From: Bacteroidales bacterium
GTDB taxonomy: Bacteria > Bacteroidota > Bacteroidia > Bacteroidales > Muribaculaceae
NCBI GenBank assembly: GCA_029218425.1
Contig: JAQXRH010000081.1
Location: 1-59,908, forward strand
DNA: 59,908 bases
Reading direction: 5' to 3'
Shown: piece after piece, positions 1 to 8,082 of the stretch
Numbering within the stretch: the stretch's first letter is position 1
Layout: every line of letters starts with the position of its first letter
Program-made: the position numbers and the translations under genes
The notes under the pieces: generated by a model
The model's database searches: none
Told to the model about the DNA's origin: nothing
The model's input: the letters and a program-made list of their open reading frames with translations, nothing else

Positions 1-1
1 C

Positions 2-961
2 GGCGACACCGTGGCCAAGAGCCCGCGCGCTGCAGGCGGTGCCGGCGATATCACCGGTGGTCTGCCTCGCGTGACCGAACTGTTCGAAGCACGCAACCCC
101 TCGAACCCCGCTATCGTGTCGGAAATCGACGGTGAAGTGCGCTTCGGCAAGGTGAAACGTGGTAACCGCGAGATCTCCGTCATCTCTAAGATAGGCGAGG
201 AGAAGAAGTATCTCGTGCCGCTGTCCAAGCAGATCCTTGTACAGGAAAACGACTATGTGCGTGCCGGAACGCCACTGTCGGACGGTGCTATCACGCCTAC
301 CGATATCCTCAATATCATGGGCCCGACGGCGGTGCAGGAATACATCGTCAACGAGGTGCAGGATGTATACCGTATGCAGGGTGTGAAGATCAACGACAAA
401 CACTTTGAGGTAATCGTTCGCCAGATGATGCGCAAGGTCAACATCATCGATCCGGGCGACACGTGCTTCCTCGAGCAGCAGATCGTCGACAAGCGCGACT
501 TCATGGAGGAGAACGACCGTATCTGGGGCAAGAAAGTTGTCACCGATGCCGGCGACAGCGAGACATTGCAGCCTGGCCAGATCATCACCGCGCGCAAGCT
601 CCGCGATGAGAATTCGGCGCTCAAGCGTCGCGACCTCCGCACTGTCACGGTGCGTGATGCCGTGCCTGCTACTTCAGAGCAGATACTTCAGGGTATCACC
701 CGTGCAGCGTTGCAGACTTCGAGCTTCATGTCGGCTGCATCGTTCCAGGAGACTACCAAGGTGCTCAACGAAGCTGCTATCAACGGTAAGACCGACACCC
801 TCGAGGGTATGAAGGAGAACGTCATCTGCGGACACTTGATACCTGCCGGTACTGGTCTTCGCGAGTACGAGCGACTCGTAGTGGGCAGCAAGGATGATAT
901 CGAAGGGGTGTTTGCCACAGCCGACGATATCCAGGATGCCGATGACGATGATGCAAAGTAA
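2..961 (+). CDS. rpoC: DNA-directed RNA polymerase subunit beta', C-terminal part (5' end outside window)
   Basis: This is the last ~319 codons of the beta' subunit of RNA polymerase. The reading frame is open from base 2, so the gene starts upstream of the window; the GTG at 11 is an internal Val codon. The text contains the conserved beta' segment [17 protein letters not shown] followed by [13 protein letters not shown], and later the C-terminal stretch [19 protein letters not shown], both hallmark RpoC sequences close to the bridge-helix and trigger-loop part of the enzyme. The protein ends with an acidic tail ([12 protein letters not shown]). A strong intrinsic terminator follows 25 bases after the stop, so this is the end of the rpoB-rpoC transcription unit. 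Confidence 0.97.
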   Translation, partial: GDTVAKSPRAAGGAGDITGGLPRVTELFEARNPSNPAIVSEIDGEVRFGKVKRGNREISVISKIGEEKKYLVPLSKQILVQENDYVRAGTPLSDGAITPTDILNIMGPTAVQEYIVNEVQDVYRMQGVKINDKHFEVIVRQMMRKVNIIDPGDTCFLEQQIVDKRDFMEENDRIWGKKVVTDAGDSETLQPGQIITARKLRDENSALKRRDLRTVTVRDAVPATSEQILQGITRAALQTSSFMSAASFQETTKVLNEAAINGKTDTLEGMKENVICGHLIPAGTGLREYERLVVGSKDDIEGVFATADDIQDADDDDAK

Positions 962-985
962 TAATTGAACATAACTTTGATATTT

Positions 986-1027
986 AAGACAAAGGGCTAT
1001 GGCGATTGCCATAGCCCTTTGTCTTTT
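986..1027 (+). terminator. Rho-independent terminator after rpoC
   Basis: A perfect 18-bp inverted repeat (arms 986-1003 and 1008-1025) closes a 4-base loop, and the right arm runs into TTTT. It sits directly after the rpoC stop codon and is one of the strongest terminators in the window. Confidence 0.93.
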
Positions 1028-1130
1028 GCGGGGATGTTTAATAATTGCGATTTCGAGTGAGAAATCGCTATGATAAATCGCAGTCGGGTCGCGACGATGT
1101 GGACAGCACCGGGCCGGCGGCGGATGGCTG

Positions 1131-1522
1131 TGGAGCGGTGGGCGAGGCTAAAGCCTCTACACGGGACCAAGCATGGCGATGGGCTGCGGTGGACGGGGCG
1201 AGGTGGAAGGTGTAAATCGGCGTCGCTCCGGACGCCTGCGGGGCTGGGCGCGCTGTGACCCCGCACACCTCGCTACGCTCGGCGTACGGGGCTACTAATA
1301 ATCGGCGTCCTTGGCGGACGCCCGCCCTGGGCGGCGGTGGTGGTGGAGCGGCGGGCGAGGCTAAAGCCTCTACACGGAACCAAGCATGGCGATGGGCGGC
1401 GGTGGTGGTGGAGCGGTGGGCGAGGCTAAAGCCTCTACACGGAACCAAGCATGGCGATGGGCGGCAGGTGGGCGAGGTAGGATGGGGCGAGGGTGATGTA
1501 AATCGGCGCCGCTCCGGACGCC
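1131..1522 (+). repeat. Cluster of palindromic intergenic repeats, first block
   Basis: The 1028-1586 gap holds no credible gene; its short ORFs are repeat-derived. Three repeat types are seen. Type A contains the core GAGGCTAAAGCCTC followed by TACACGG and CCAAGCATGGCGATGG; copies lie near 1131-1184, 1342-1398 and 1405-1464, the last two in tandem with a 65-base period. Type B is GTAAATCGGCG plus a small palindrome of the form GGCGTC..GACGCC (1212-1236 and 1498-1522). Type C (about 1253-1322) starts GTGACCCCGCAC and ends in a type-B-like palindrome. Copies of the same units occur near 2.8-3.0 kb, 4.4 kb and 37.2 kb. Confidence 0.8.
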
Positions 1523-1586
1523 CGGGGTGGACGGGGGAGGATGGAGTGGATGGAGTGGATGGTAGTGGGTGGAGAGGGGGTGATGG

Positions 1587-2603
1587 TTAGTAGAGGCTTT
1601 CGGGGTGGCCGGAGGGGGTTGTTTTGTCGCCGTAGTCGGGGAGGGTGGAGCGTGGGGAGTCGATGCCGCCGATGGAGTCGCGGTGGGGTTTTGGTTTGGG
1701 CATTTTGAGTTTGAATTCGTCGAAGCCTTGGCCGTAGACGCCGTTGACGTTTGCTTGGGTGATGAATGCGTCTTTGTCGATGGATTTGATGATGCGGTGG
1801 ATTGTGACGGATTCGATTTTGCGGCACATTACTAAGAGGACTTTTACTTCTTGTTTGCTGTACCAACCCATTCCGTTGAGGACAGTGCAGCCGCGATGAG
1901 CGTCGTTGTTGATTGCAGTGGCGATTTCTTCCCAGTGTTGGGGGGAGAATATGATGAATTGTACGGCTTGCCGGTTGGTGTTGATTACTTGGTCGGCCAT
2001 TAGAGAGACGACGAGAAGGACGACGAGGCCGTAGACGAGTCGTTCGATACCTTCGTCTAAGCCGAAGAGGAGGAGAGATGAAGATATGATGCAGAAGTCG
2101 CAATATTGCATTGTTCGGCCGACGGAGACGTTGGTCTTTTTGGACATTATTGCTGCGACGATGTCGGTTCCGCCGGATGATCCGTTGTGGACGAAGGCGA
2201 GTCCGAGGCCCACGCCGCACATCATAGAGCCGATGATTATGCTCATGAATGTTTCGCCTTTGAGGATGGGCTCGGGGAAGAGAGGCATGAATATACCGAT
2301 GGCGATGGAAACCATTGTGACGCCGAAGATGGTCCTGACGACAAAGGTTTTGCCGACGATTTTATAGGCGATGGCGAGCAGGATGATGTTAAGGACGTAC
2401 ATGGTGATGGCGACGGGGATGCCGAAGCCGAATAGTCTTTCAGAGATGAAGAATACGACTTGGCCGAGGCCGGCCATTCCGCCGGTAATGACGCCGTAGG
2501 GGGCGATGAATGCGGAGAATCCGACGCCGTAGAGCATGATGCCAAAGATGATGAAGAAGTAGTCTTTGGCACCGATCCATATTTTGCGATTGTCAAGTTT
2601 CAT
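1587..2603 (-). CDS. YitT family membrane protein with C-terminal DUF2179 domain
   Basis: A 338-residue integral membrane protein. The N-terminal ~200 residues hold several hydrophobic segments with the family's usual Gly-rich motifs (GVGFSAFIAPYGVITGGMAGL near residues 26-46, and FVHNGSSGGTDIVA near 137-150). The region after about residue 215 (ECxxL-type cytosolic part: CTVLNGMGWYSKQEVKVLLV...IDKDAFITQANVNGVYGQGFD) matches the DUF2179 domain typically fused to YitT proteins. The last ~35 residues are a Pro/Ser-rich tail. The family's transport role is not established. It reads toward rpoC and is a single-gene unit; a TAnnTTTG box lies upstream at 2653-2660. Confidence 0.88.
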   Translation of the reverse strand: MKLDNRKIWIGAKDYFFIIFGIMLYGVGFSAFIAPYGVITGGMAGLGQVVFFISERLFGFGIPVAITMYVLNIILLAIAYKIVGKTFVVRTIFGVTMVSIAIGIFMPLFPEPILKGETFMSIIIGSMMCGVGLGLAFVHNGSSGGTDIVAAIMSKKTNVSVGRTMQYCDFCIISSSLLLFGLDEGIERLVYGLVVLLVVSLMADQVINTNRQAVQFIIFSPQHWEEIATAINNDAHRGCTVLNGMGWYSKQEVKVLLVMCRKIESVTIHRIIKSIDKDAFITQANVNGVYGQGFDEFKLKMPKPKPHRDSIGGIDSPRSTLPDYGDKTTPSGHPESLY

Positions 2604-2652
2604 CAGATACTAAATTGTAAGATTAATGGAGGATTGGTATGATCTCCGTGTA

Positions 2653-2660
2653 CAAAGGTA
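2653..2660 (-). promoter_or_regulatory. Bacteroidota-type -7 box for the YitT gene
   Basis: On the minus strand the bases read TACCTTTG, a full match to TAnnTTTG, 50 bases before the start codon. No clear -33 element at standard spacing. Confidence 0.5.
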
Positions 2661-2805
2661 AAACTTTTATTTTGCAAATTTATTCATAGATGCACATTTT
2701 TTTTGTTGCGGGTAGAGTGGGGTGATGCTGGGGAGGGACAAGACGCCTCTCCGAGGCTGAATCAGAGAGGACATAGGCACCCCAGGCTGAGGTGGCGGGG
2801 AGAAT

Positions 2806-3010
2806 GTAAATCGGCGTCCTGCGGACGCCGCGGGGTGGAGTCGGGACGGCGTGATGGTGGTGGATGATGTCGGGGGCGGAAGATGGAGGAGGATGTAAAT
2901 CGGCGTCGCTCCGGACGCCTGCTGGTGGGGTGGACTGTGACCCCGCACGCCGGTCGCTGCGCTCCCTCGGCGTACGGGGTTACGCATAATCGGCGTCCTT
3001 GGCGGACGCC
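2806..3010 (+). repeat. Palindromic intergenic repeats, second block
   Basis: The 2604-3098 gap has no gene apart from promoter elements at its two ends. Type B copies lie at 2806-2829 and 2895-2919, and a type C copy ending in another palindrome at 2935-3010. They have the same orientation as the block after rpoC. The copies differ in the loop of the palindrome (CTGC, GCTC, TTGG), which keeps the stem intact and suggests selection for, or spread as, a structured element. Confidence 0.78.
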
Positions 3011-3075
3011 AGGGGCGGAGTCGGGGCGGAGGCGAGGTGGAGGAGGTGGGGTGAGATAGTTTTCTTGGGATTTGG

Positions 3076-3106
3076 TTGAAAAATACGGGGAGAATGAGTA
3101 ATTTTG
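3076..3106 (+). promoter_or_regulatory. Promoter for trpS
   Basis: TAATTTTG at 3099-3106 fully matches the -7 consensus TAnnTTTG, and a TTG at 3076-3078 lies 20 bases upstream as a -33 element. The start codon of trpS is about 49 bases downstream. Confidence 0.6.
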
Positions 3107-3154
3107 TATTTTGAATAATGTGAATTGAATAATATTAGCAATAATAATAAGGAA

Positions 3155-4240
3155 ATGGAAAAGATAATACTGACGGGGGATAGGCCGACGGGGAAGTTGC
3201 ATTTGGGACATTATGTAGGGTCGCTGCGACGCAGGGTAGAGTTGCAAAATTCGGGGGAGTACGACAAGATATTTGTGATGATAGCGGATGCCCAGGCGTT
3301 GACCGACAATGCGGATAATCCTGAGAAGGTGAGACAGAATGTAATAGAGGTTGCGTTGGATTATCTTGCGGCGGGGATAGATCCGTCGAAGACTACGATA
3401 TTCATACAGTCGCAGGTGCCGGAGTTGGCAGAGTTGGCGTTCTACTATATGAATTTGGTTACGGTGTCGCGCGTTCAGCGCAATCCTACGGTTAAGACGG
3501 AGATCAAGATGCGCAATTTTGAGCAGTCGATACCGGTAGGATTTTTCTGTTATCCGGTAAGCCAGGCGTCGGATATAACGGCATTTAAGGCGACGACAGT
3601 GCCTGTGGGGGAGGATCAGGCACCGATGATAGAGTTGACGCGAGAGATAGTGAACAGGTTTAACAATATATATGGAGCGACGTTGGTAGAGCCGGAGATA
3701 TTGTTGCCCGACAATGAGGCGTGTATGCGATTGCCGGGGACTGATGGTAAGGCGAAGATGTCGAAGTCGTTGGGTAATTGCATATATCTGTCGGACACGG
3801 CGAAGGAAGTAGCGAAGAAGGTGAAGAGCATGTATACCGATCCGTTGCATCTTAATATAGAAGACCCGGGTCATTTGGAGGGTAATTGTCCGTTTATCTA
3901 TCTTGATGCGTTTTCCAAGCCGGAGCATTTTGCGAAGTATGCGCCGCAGTATTCGGGGCTTGATGAGATGAAGGCTCACTATACGCGAGGTGGCTTGGGC
4001 GACGGGACAGTTAAGAAGCTACTGATAAGCATATTGGAGGAGACGTTGTCGCCGATACGCGAGCGCCGTGCAGAGTTTGAGAAGGATATACCGATGGTGT
4101 ATGATATACTGCACAAGGGTTCGATAAAGGCTCGTGAGGCGGCAGCGAAGACGCTTGAGGAGGTGCGCAGTGCGATGCGTATCAACTATTTCTCGGATGC
4201 GGAGCTGATAAAGGCTCAATCGGAGAAGTACGGCAAGTAG
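3155..4240 (+). CDS. trpS: Tryptophanyl-tRNA synthetase
   Basis: Class I aminoacyl-tRNA synthetase that charges tRNA-Trp. The N-terminus reads [20 protein letters not shown], which contains the HIGH-type signature (HLGH), and KMSKSLGN near residue 205 is the KMSKS signature. Other family blocks include [11 protein letters not shown] and the tRNA-binding region at the C-terminus. The ATG at 3155 gives 361 residues, the usual length; an upstream in-frame TTG at 3125 would only add a low-complexity Asn-rich stretch, so it is rejected. It is a single-gene unit with its own promoter (3076-3106) and terminator (4267-4302). Confidence 0.96.
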   Translation: MEKIILTGDRPTGKLHLGHYVGSLRRRVELQNSGEYDKIFVMIADAQALTDNADNPEKVRQNVIEVALDYLAAGIDPSKTTIFIQSQVPELAELAFYYMNLVTVSRVQRNPTVKTEIKMRNFEQSIPVGFFCYPVSQASDITAFKATTVPVGEDQAPMIELTREIVNRFNNIYGATLVEPEILLPDNEACMRLPGTDGKAKMSKSLGNCIYLSDTAKEVAKKVKSMYTDPLHLNIEDPGHLEGNCPFIYLDAFSKPEHFAKYAPQYSGLDEMKAHYTRGGLGDGTVKKLLISILEETLSPIRERRAEFEKDIPMVYDILHKGSIKAREAAAKTLEEVRSAMRINYFSDAELIKAQSEKYGK

Positions 4241-4266
4241 CCTGGGCTTCGAGCCATAAGATGTAG

Positions 4267-4302
4267 GCGGAGTGTCAAGATGATTGACGCTCCGCTTTTT
4301 TT
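4267..4302 (+). terminator. Rho-independent terminator after trpS
   Basis: A 12-bp stem (4267-4278 with 4284-4295, one G-T pair), 5-base loop, then a run of seven T. It lies 26 bases after the trpS stop. Confidence 0.9.
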
Positions 4303-4357
4303 GTTGTGTGGCGGGGGCGAGTAGGGGGACAGGGGGCGGACGAGGAGGACGAGGAGG

Positions 4358-4440
4358 ACGAGGCTAAAGCCTCTACACAGGACCAAGGCGGCGGGTGGAA
4401 TTTTTTTGGGGGGGAGTGTATGATTTTGACGCATTTTGGG
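4358..4440 (+). repeat. Intergenic repeats between trpS and the lysis cassette
   Basis: A truncated type A repeat (GAGGCTAAAGCCTC core, 4358-4388) follows a GAGGAC tandem stretch. At 4416-4439 a further element contains TGATTTTGACGCATTT; the reverse complement of the same element, identical over 21 bases, occurs at 37480-37500. Confidence 0.65.
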
Positions 4441-4453
4441 GGTTGGGGCGGAG

Positions 4454-4461
4454 TAATTTTG
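4454..4461 (+). promoter_or_regulatory. -7 box for the lysis cassette
   Basis: TAATTTTG matches TAnnTTTG exactly and lies 60 bases before the holin gene. No -33 element at the expected distance was found. A purine-rich AAAGGAGGGG Shine-Dalgarno-like sequence follows at about 4507-4516, unusually strong for this phylum. Confidence 0.5.
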
Positions 4462-4520
4462 TGGTGTAGATGAAAGAGAGAGATGTTAAGAGATAAGAAA
4501 TTATAAAAGGAGGGGAAGAT

Positions 4521-4928
4521 ATGAAAGAGTTTTTGATGGAGCATTTTTTTGAGCATGGGATGTGGATAGTGCTGACGTATGTATTGGTGTTGGTAGCGAT
4601 GGGAGTAGACTTGGTGACGGGAGTGAGGAAGTCGCGTAAGTCGGGGTGTAAGATAAATTCGCGAGGGTATAAGCGGACGTGTAGGAAGGCGATGGATTAT
4701 TTTTTGCCGATGATGTGTTTGTCGTGCATTGATATAATCGCGTCGGCGGTGGTAGGGTTGCCGGTGTTGACGATGGTGTATGGGGCGTATTGCGTGTTTT
4801 GCGAATTGAAGTCGGTGATGGAGACGACGCATGAGAAGGAGCAGATACGGAATGATTTGCGCGAGTTGATAGAGATGAGCGAGGGAGTGGACGAGTTGAA
4901 AGAATTGATTAGAAAACTTATAAAATAG
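4521..4928 (+). CDS. Phage-type holin family protein
   Basis: A 135-residue small membrane protein. A hydrophobic segment runs from about residue 13 to 34, a second longer hydrophobic region from about 57 to 95 that can hold two helices, and the last 40 residues are a charged helical tail (KEQIRNDLRELIEMSEGVDELKELIRKLIK). Size, topology and the neighbouring amidase fit the phage holin families found in Bacteroidota. Holins make pores in the inner membrane that let endolysin reach the wall. The start is well set by an AAAGGAGGGG ribosome-binding site four bases upstream. It forms a tight unit with the next gene (9-base gap). Function is inferred from family resemblance and context. Confidence 0.78.
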   Translation: MKEFLMEHFFEHGMWIVLTYVLVLVAMGVDLVTGVRKSRKSGCKINSRGYKRTCRKAMDYFLPMMCLSCIDIIASAVVGLPVLTMVYGAYCVFCELKSVMETTHEKEQIRNDLRELIEMSEGVDELKELIRKLIK

Positions 4929-4937
4929 GAAACAGAT

Positions 4938-5348
4938 ATGAGAAAGATAGATGAGATAATAGTGCATTGCAGTGCGACGCCACGAGGGCGTCGGGTGACA
5001 GCAGCGGAGATAGACCGGTGGCATCGCGAGCGAGGGTTTAAGAAGATAGGTTATCATTATGTGATAGGAATAGATGGCGAGATAGAGCGCGGACGGGAAG
5101 AGGCAGAAGTGGGAGCGCATTGTCAGGGGCATAATGCGCAGTCGATAGGGATATGCTATGTCGGCGGACTGTCGAGCGACGGCAAGGTGGCATTGGATAC
5201 CCGCACCGATGCGCAGCGAGTGGCGATGACCGAGTTGATAATGGAGCTTAAGGAGCGGTATCGTGGGGCGCGGGTGTATGGGCACCGTGATTTTGCGAAA
5301 AAGGAGTGCCCGTGTTTTGATGCGAGGAAAGAGTTTGACAACGGATGA
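4938..5348 (+). CDS. N-acetylmuramoyl-L-alanine amidase (T7 lysozyme-like endolysin)
   Basis: A 136-residue single-domain zinc amidase that cuts the bond between N-acetylmuramate and L-alanine in peptidoglycan. It has no signal peptide, as expected of an endolysin released by a holin. Spacing of the catalytic residues follows T7 lysozyme closely: His10 (in IIVHCSAT), Tyr39 (GYHYVIG), His116 (YGHRDF), Lys122 and Cys124 (KKECPC), corresponding to T7 His17, Tyr46, His122, Lys128 and Cys130. All zinc ligands and the catalytic Lys are therefore present, so the enzyme should be active. It lies between the holin and the spanin-like lipoprotein genes. Confidence 0.93.
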   Translation: MRKIDEIIVHCSATPRGRRVTAAEIDRWHRERGFKKIGYHYVIGIDGEIERGREEAEVGAHCQGHNAQSIGICYVGGLSSDGKVALDTRTDAQRVAMTELIMELKERYRGARVYGHRDFAKKECPCFDARKEFDNG

Positions 5349-5388
5349 AATGCACAAGACGCTTGTAGAAATAAAGAGATAGAGAGTG

Positions 5389-5889
5389 ATGGAGAAGAAG
5401 GGTATTAGTGAGAAGATGAAGGGATTGGCAGTGAGAGCTGTGGTGAGCGCGATGGCGGCAGTGGTAGTGGCGGCAGTGATTGTGATGGTGATGACGGGGT
5501 GTAGAGCGAAGCGGGAGGTAGTGGAGGAGAGCGCGATGGCGGAGAAGGTGACAACGGTGAGCAAAACGACGGCGGAGGAGAATGTAGGGGCGTTGATGGA
5601 GCGGAATGACAAAGTGGTGTTGGAAAATCCGGAGGTAGTAGTGCAAGAGGCTGGGAGCGGAGCGATGTTGACGGTGAGAGGGACGCGATTGGTGAGCAGT
5701 AGTGATGCAAAGGCCGAGGTAGAGGTGGAACGTGAAGTAGAGAGCGACGTGGCGGTTGTGGCAGAGGTAGAGAGAGCGAGTGAGCGCGGCAGTGTGACAG
5801 AGGGAGGAAGCGGAGGTATTGGCATGAGATGCGTGATTATATCGTTGATAGTGGTGGGAGTGGTGATATGGTTGAAGCGGAGAGCGTAG
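5389..5889 (+). CDS. Lipoprotein with C-terminal membrane anchor, candidate unimolecular spanin
   Basis: A 166-residue protein with an N-terminal positively charged and hydrophobic export signal ending in the lipobox VMTGC (lipid Cys at residue 38 from the ATG used here). A polar middle part of about 105 residues, rich in Glu, Val and Ala, follows. Near the C-terminus is one membrane segment (CVIISLIVVGVVIWL) followed by the positive tail KRRA. A lipid anchor at one end and a transmembrane helix at the other is the layout of phage u-spanins (T1 gp11 type), which join and fuse inner and outer membranes in the last step of lysis. No sequence family is recognised; the call rests on topology and on the holin and amidase genes just upstream. 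A GTG one codon earlier is an alternative start. Confidence 0.62.
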   Translation: MEKKGISEKMKGLAVRAVVSAMAAVVVAAVIVMVMTGCRAKREVVEESAMAEKVTTVSKTTAEENVGALMERNDKVVLENPEVVVQEAGSGAMLTVRGTRLVSSSDAKAEVEVEREVESDVAVVAEVERASERGSVTEGGSGGIGMRCVIISLIVVGVVIWLKRRA

Positions 5890-5970
5890 CGAGGATAAAA
5901 AATAGGGGTAATAGATGAGGGAATTGTGGGAAAATGATTAATTTTACGGAGAAAACAAAGGAAACAATAG

Positions 5971-6816
5971 ATGGAAACGGAAAATAAAGTCGGGAAAGGT
6001 GCGATAGGAGTGTTTGACTCGGGTTATGGTGGGTTGACGATATTGGAGGGATTGCGCCGACAATTACCGCAATATGATTATATATATTTGGGCGACAATG
6101 CGCGTGCGCCGTATGGTGTTCGTTCGTTTGAGATAGTGTATCGTTTCACATTGGAGGCGGTACAATATCTTTTTGATGCGGGTTGTCCGCTTGTGATATT
6201 GGGGTGTAATACCGCGTCGGCGAAGGCATTGCGCAGTATACAGCAGAATGATTTGCCGAAGATGGAAGATCCGAGCCGGAGGGTGCTTGGAGTAATCCGT
6301 CCGACCGTAGAGCGGCTTGGGGAGATATCGCGCACGGGGCATATAGGGGTGTTCGGTACACCGGGAACGATAGCGAGCCAATCGTATGACATGGAAGTGG
6401 CGAAGCTATATCCGGAATATACGGTGACAGGGCATGCGTGTCCGATGTGGGTGCCGTTGGTAGAGAATCGCGAGGCGGCGAGTGCCGGTGCCGACTACTT
6501 CGTGAAGCAAGAGATAGAGCGATTGTTTGCAGCCGATCCGCAGATAGACACGGTGATATTGGGGTGCACGCATTATCCATTGTTGCTCAACAAGATACGG
6601 CGGTATATGCCGAAAGGGGTCGAGATAGTGCTTCAAGGGGAGATAACTGCGACGTCGCTTGCCGATTACCTGAACCGGCATCCGGAGATGGAGCGGCGAT
6701 TAACGCGAGGCGGCGGTTGCGAGTATCTGACGACGGAGAATGCCGAGCGGTTTAGTGGGATGGCGTCGGTGTTCCTATCGACGGAAATCAGCGCGCGCCA
6801 TATACAGTTAGGGTAG
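5971..6816 (+). CDS. murI: Glutamate racemase
   Basis: Cofactor-independent racemase that makes D-glutamate for peptidoglycan. The 281-residue protein has all family blocks: the substrate loop FDSGYGGLTI near residue 15, the first catalytic Cys in LGCNTASAKAL (about residue 79), and the second in LGCTHYPLL (about residue 197). In the Bacteroides genomes I recall, murI sits directly after the ompH pair of the bamA cluster; here it is 39 kb from them and follows the lysis cassette. It has a weak TAATTTTA box at 5939-5946. Being next to an amidase gene may be coincidence, although both act on peptidoglycan. Confidence 0.95.
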   Translation: METENKVGKGAIGVFDSGYGGLTILEGLRRQLPQYDYIYLGDNARAPYGVRSFEIVYRFTLEAVQYLFDAGCPLVILGCNTASAKALRSIQQNDLPKMEDPSRRVLGVIRPTVERLGEISRTGHIGVFGTPGTIASQSYDMEVAKLYPEYTVTGHACPMWVPLVENREAASAGADYFVKQEIERLFAADPQIDTVILGCTHYPLLLNKIRRYMPKGVEIVLQGEITATSLADYLNRHPEMERRLTRGGGCEYLTTENAERFSGMASVFLSTEISARHIQLG

Positions 6817-6877
6817 TGGGCCGCGGGGGTGCATCCAGAAGAGCGAGGGAAGGAGCGAAGGCGGATGCGGTGGGGTG

Positions 6878-7591
6878 TTATTGGTGCTTGGAAGCGGCGA
6901 GGGTTAGGACGCTGATGGAAGCTGAGGGGGCTGCGGAGAGGATAGCTTTAGCTGCGGAGAGGATAGTAGCGCCGGTGGTGATAACATCGTCGATGATGAG
7001 GCAGTGGCGGTTTTCAAGCTCTTCGGGGTGGGTGACTTTGATTTTGCCTTGCATGTTGGCGGCGCGTTCGATGGCATTTTTGCGCGTCTGGGTGGAGTGG
7101 GGCAGCGCTTTTAGGTTGTCGGCAATTTTTATGCCAGTTATGTCGCTGATACCCATAGCGATAACCTCGCTTTGGTTGTAGCCGCGTTTCCATTGTTTGC
7201 GCCAATGGAGCGGGATAGGGAGGAGGATGTCGATGCCATCGAAGAACATTTCGGATTGTAGTTCGGAGGCAAAAAGGCGTGCGAGAAACCGGTTGATAGA
7301 AGGGCGGTTGTTGTATTTAGCGAGTTGTATAAGATGGGCGTAGGGGCTCTCCTTTATGTAGTGGAATAGCGAGGCAGTGCGTGCGATAGGGATGCCGGGA
7401 GCGGCGAGGCGTTTATGAATTTCGCTGAAAGCGTCGCGGTGGTAAAATGTGCGAGGCATATCGTGGAGGCAGTGGAGGCAAAGCAACACTTCGCCGTCGA
7501 CGAGAGCGCGGCCGCAACATTCGCAAACGGGAGGGAAAACCGCGTCGCCGAGCGTAGATATCAGATTGCGAAAAAGGCCGATGAATTGCAT
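6878..7591 (-). CDS. comF: ComF family phosphoribosyltransferase-like protein
   Basis: A 237-residue protein with an N-terminal zinc-binding region containing CxxC pairs (VCECCGRAL near residues 22-30 and CLHCLHDM near 38-45) and a C-terminal PRTase fold with the PRPP motif CLIIDDVITTGATI near residue 195. LPIPLHWRKQWKRGYNQSE is another ComF hallmark. Members are linked to DNA uptake and handling, though the biochemical role is not settled. It is the last gene of a three-gene operon with recX (3-base gap) and prmC. It converges with murI; no clear terminator was found in the 61 bases between them. Confidence 0.92.
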   Translation of the reverse strand: MQFIGLFRNLISTLGDAVFPPVCECCGRALVDGEVLLCLHCLHDMPRTFYHRDAFSEIHKRLAAPGIPIARTASLFHYIKESPYAHLIQLAKYNNRPSINRFLARLFASELQSEMFFDGIDILLPIPLHWRKQWKRGYNQSEVIAMGISDITGIKIADNLKALPHSTQTRKNAIERAANMQGKIKVTHPEELENRHCLIIDDVITTGATILSAAKAILSAAPSASISVLTLAASKHQ

Positions 7592-7594
7592 AGG

Positions 7595-8077
7595 TCAGAG
7601 GCGTTGGTCGGCGATGCAGGTTTTAATGGCTCGGACGGCGATGTCGCTTTCGTAGCCGCGCGATAATGCGTAGCGGTAGAGCTTGTTGCGGTCGTCGAAA
7701 GCGTTGAGGTCCAAGTTGGCAGCTTTACGACGGAAGAGGAGCAAAAGATTGTCGAAATAGATGTCGGGGTCGATTTCCTGCAAAGCAGCGTCGATGGTAT
7801 CGGAGGGGATACGTTTAGCCCTCAGTGCGAGGATTATTTTGCGCCGGCCGAAAGCTGAGAAGCGGTAGCGGTCGCGCACGAAAGCTTGGGCGAAGCGGAG
7901 GTCGTCGACAAACTTATTGTCAATCAAATGATTGATTATTCGGTCGGCATCGTCGGGCTTAATGCCCCAATTGCGCAACTTAGCGAGGAGTTCAAAGGAG
8001 CAATGTTCGGCTCTTGCGCATAGCGATTCCAGTCGAGCTAAGGCCGCGTCGTTGGATATAGGTTTACGAGGAGTCAT
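7595..8077 (-). CDS. recX: Regulatory protein RecX
   Basis: A 160-residue all-helical protein that limits RecA filament growth. It shows the tandem three-helix repeats of the family: LARLESLCARAEHCSFELLAKLRNWG, then DRIINHLIDNKFVDDLRFAQAFVRDRYRFSAFGRRKIILALRAKRI, which is the most diagnostic block (DDxRFAxxFVxDR...GxxKIxxxL). It lies between prmC (5-base gap) and comF (3-base gap), so the three are almost surely co-transcribed. recA itself is not in the window. Confidence 0.93.
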   Translation of the reverse strand: MTPRKPISNDAALARLESLCARAEHCSFELLAKLRNWGIKPDDADRIINHLIDNKFVDDLRFAQAFVRDRYRFSAFGRRKIILALRAKRIPSDTIDAALQEIDPDIYFDNLLLLFRRKAANLDLNAFDDRNKLYRYALSRGYESDIAVRAIKTCIADQRL

Positions 8078-8082
8078 AGGGT

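Noticed and set aside
1068-1590. Several ORFs of 60-260 codons on both strands after rpoC
   Set aside because: They are translations of the palindromic and tandem repeats; the same peptide pieces recur at every repeat copy, and none has a promoter or conserved domain.
4521-5889. A prophage at 4.5-5.9 kb
   Set aside because: Only lysis genes are present; no integrase, structural, replication or attachment-site sequence is visible on either side.
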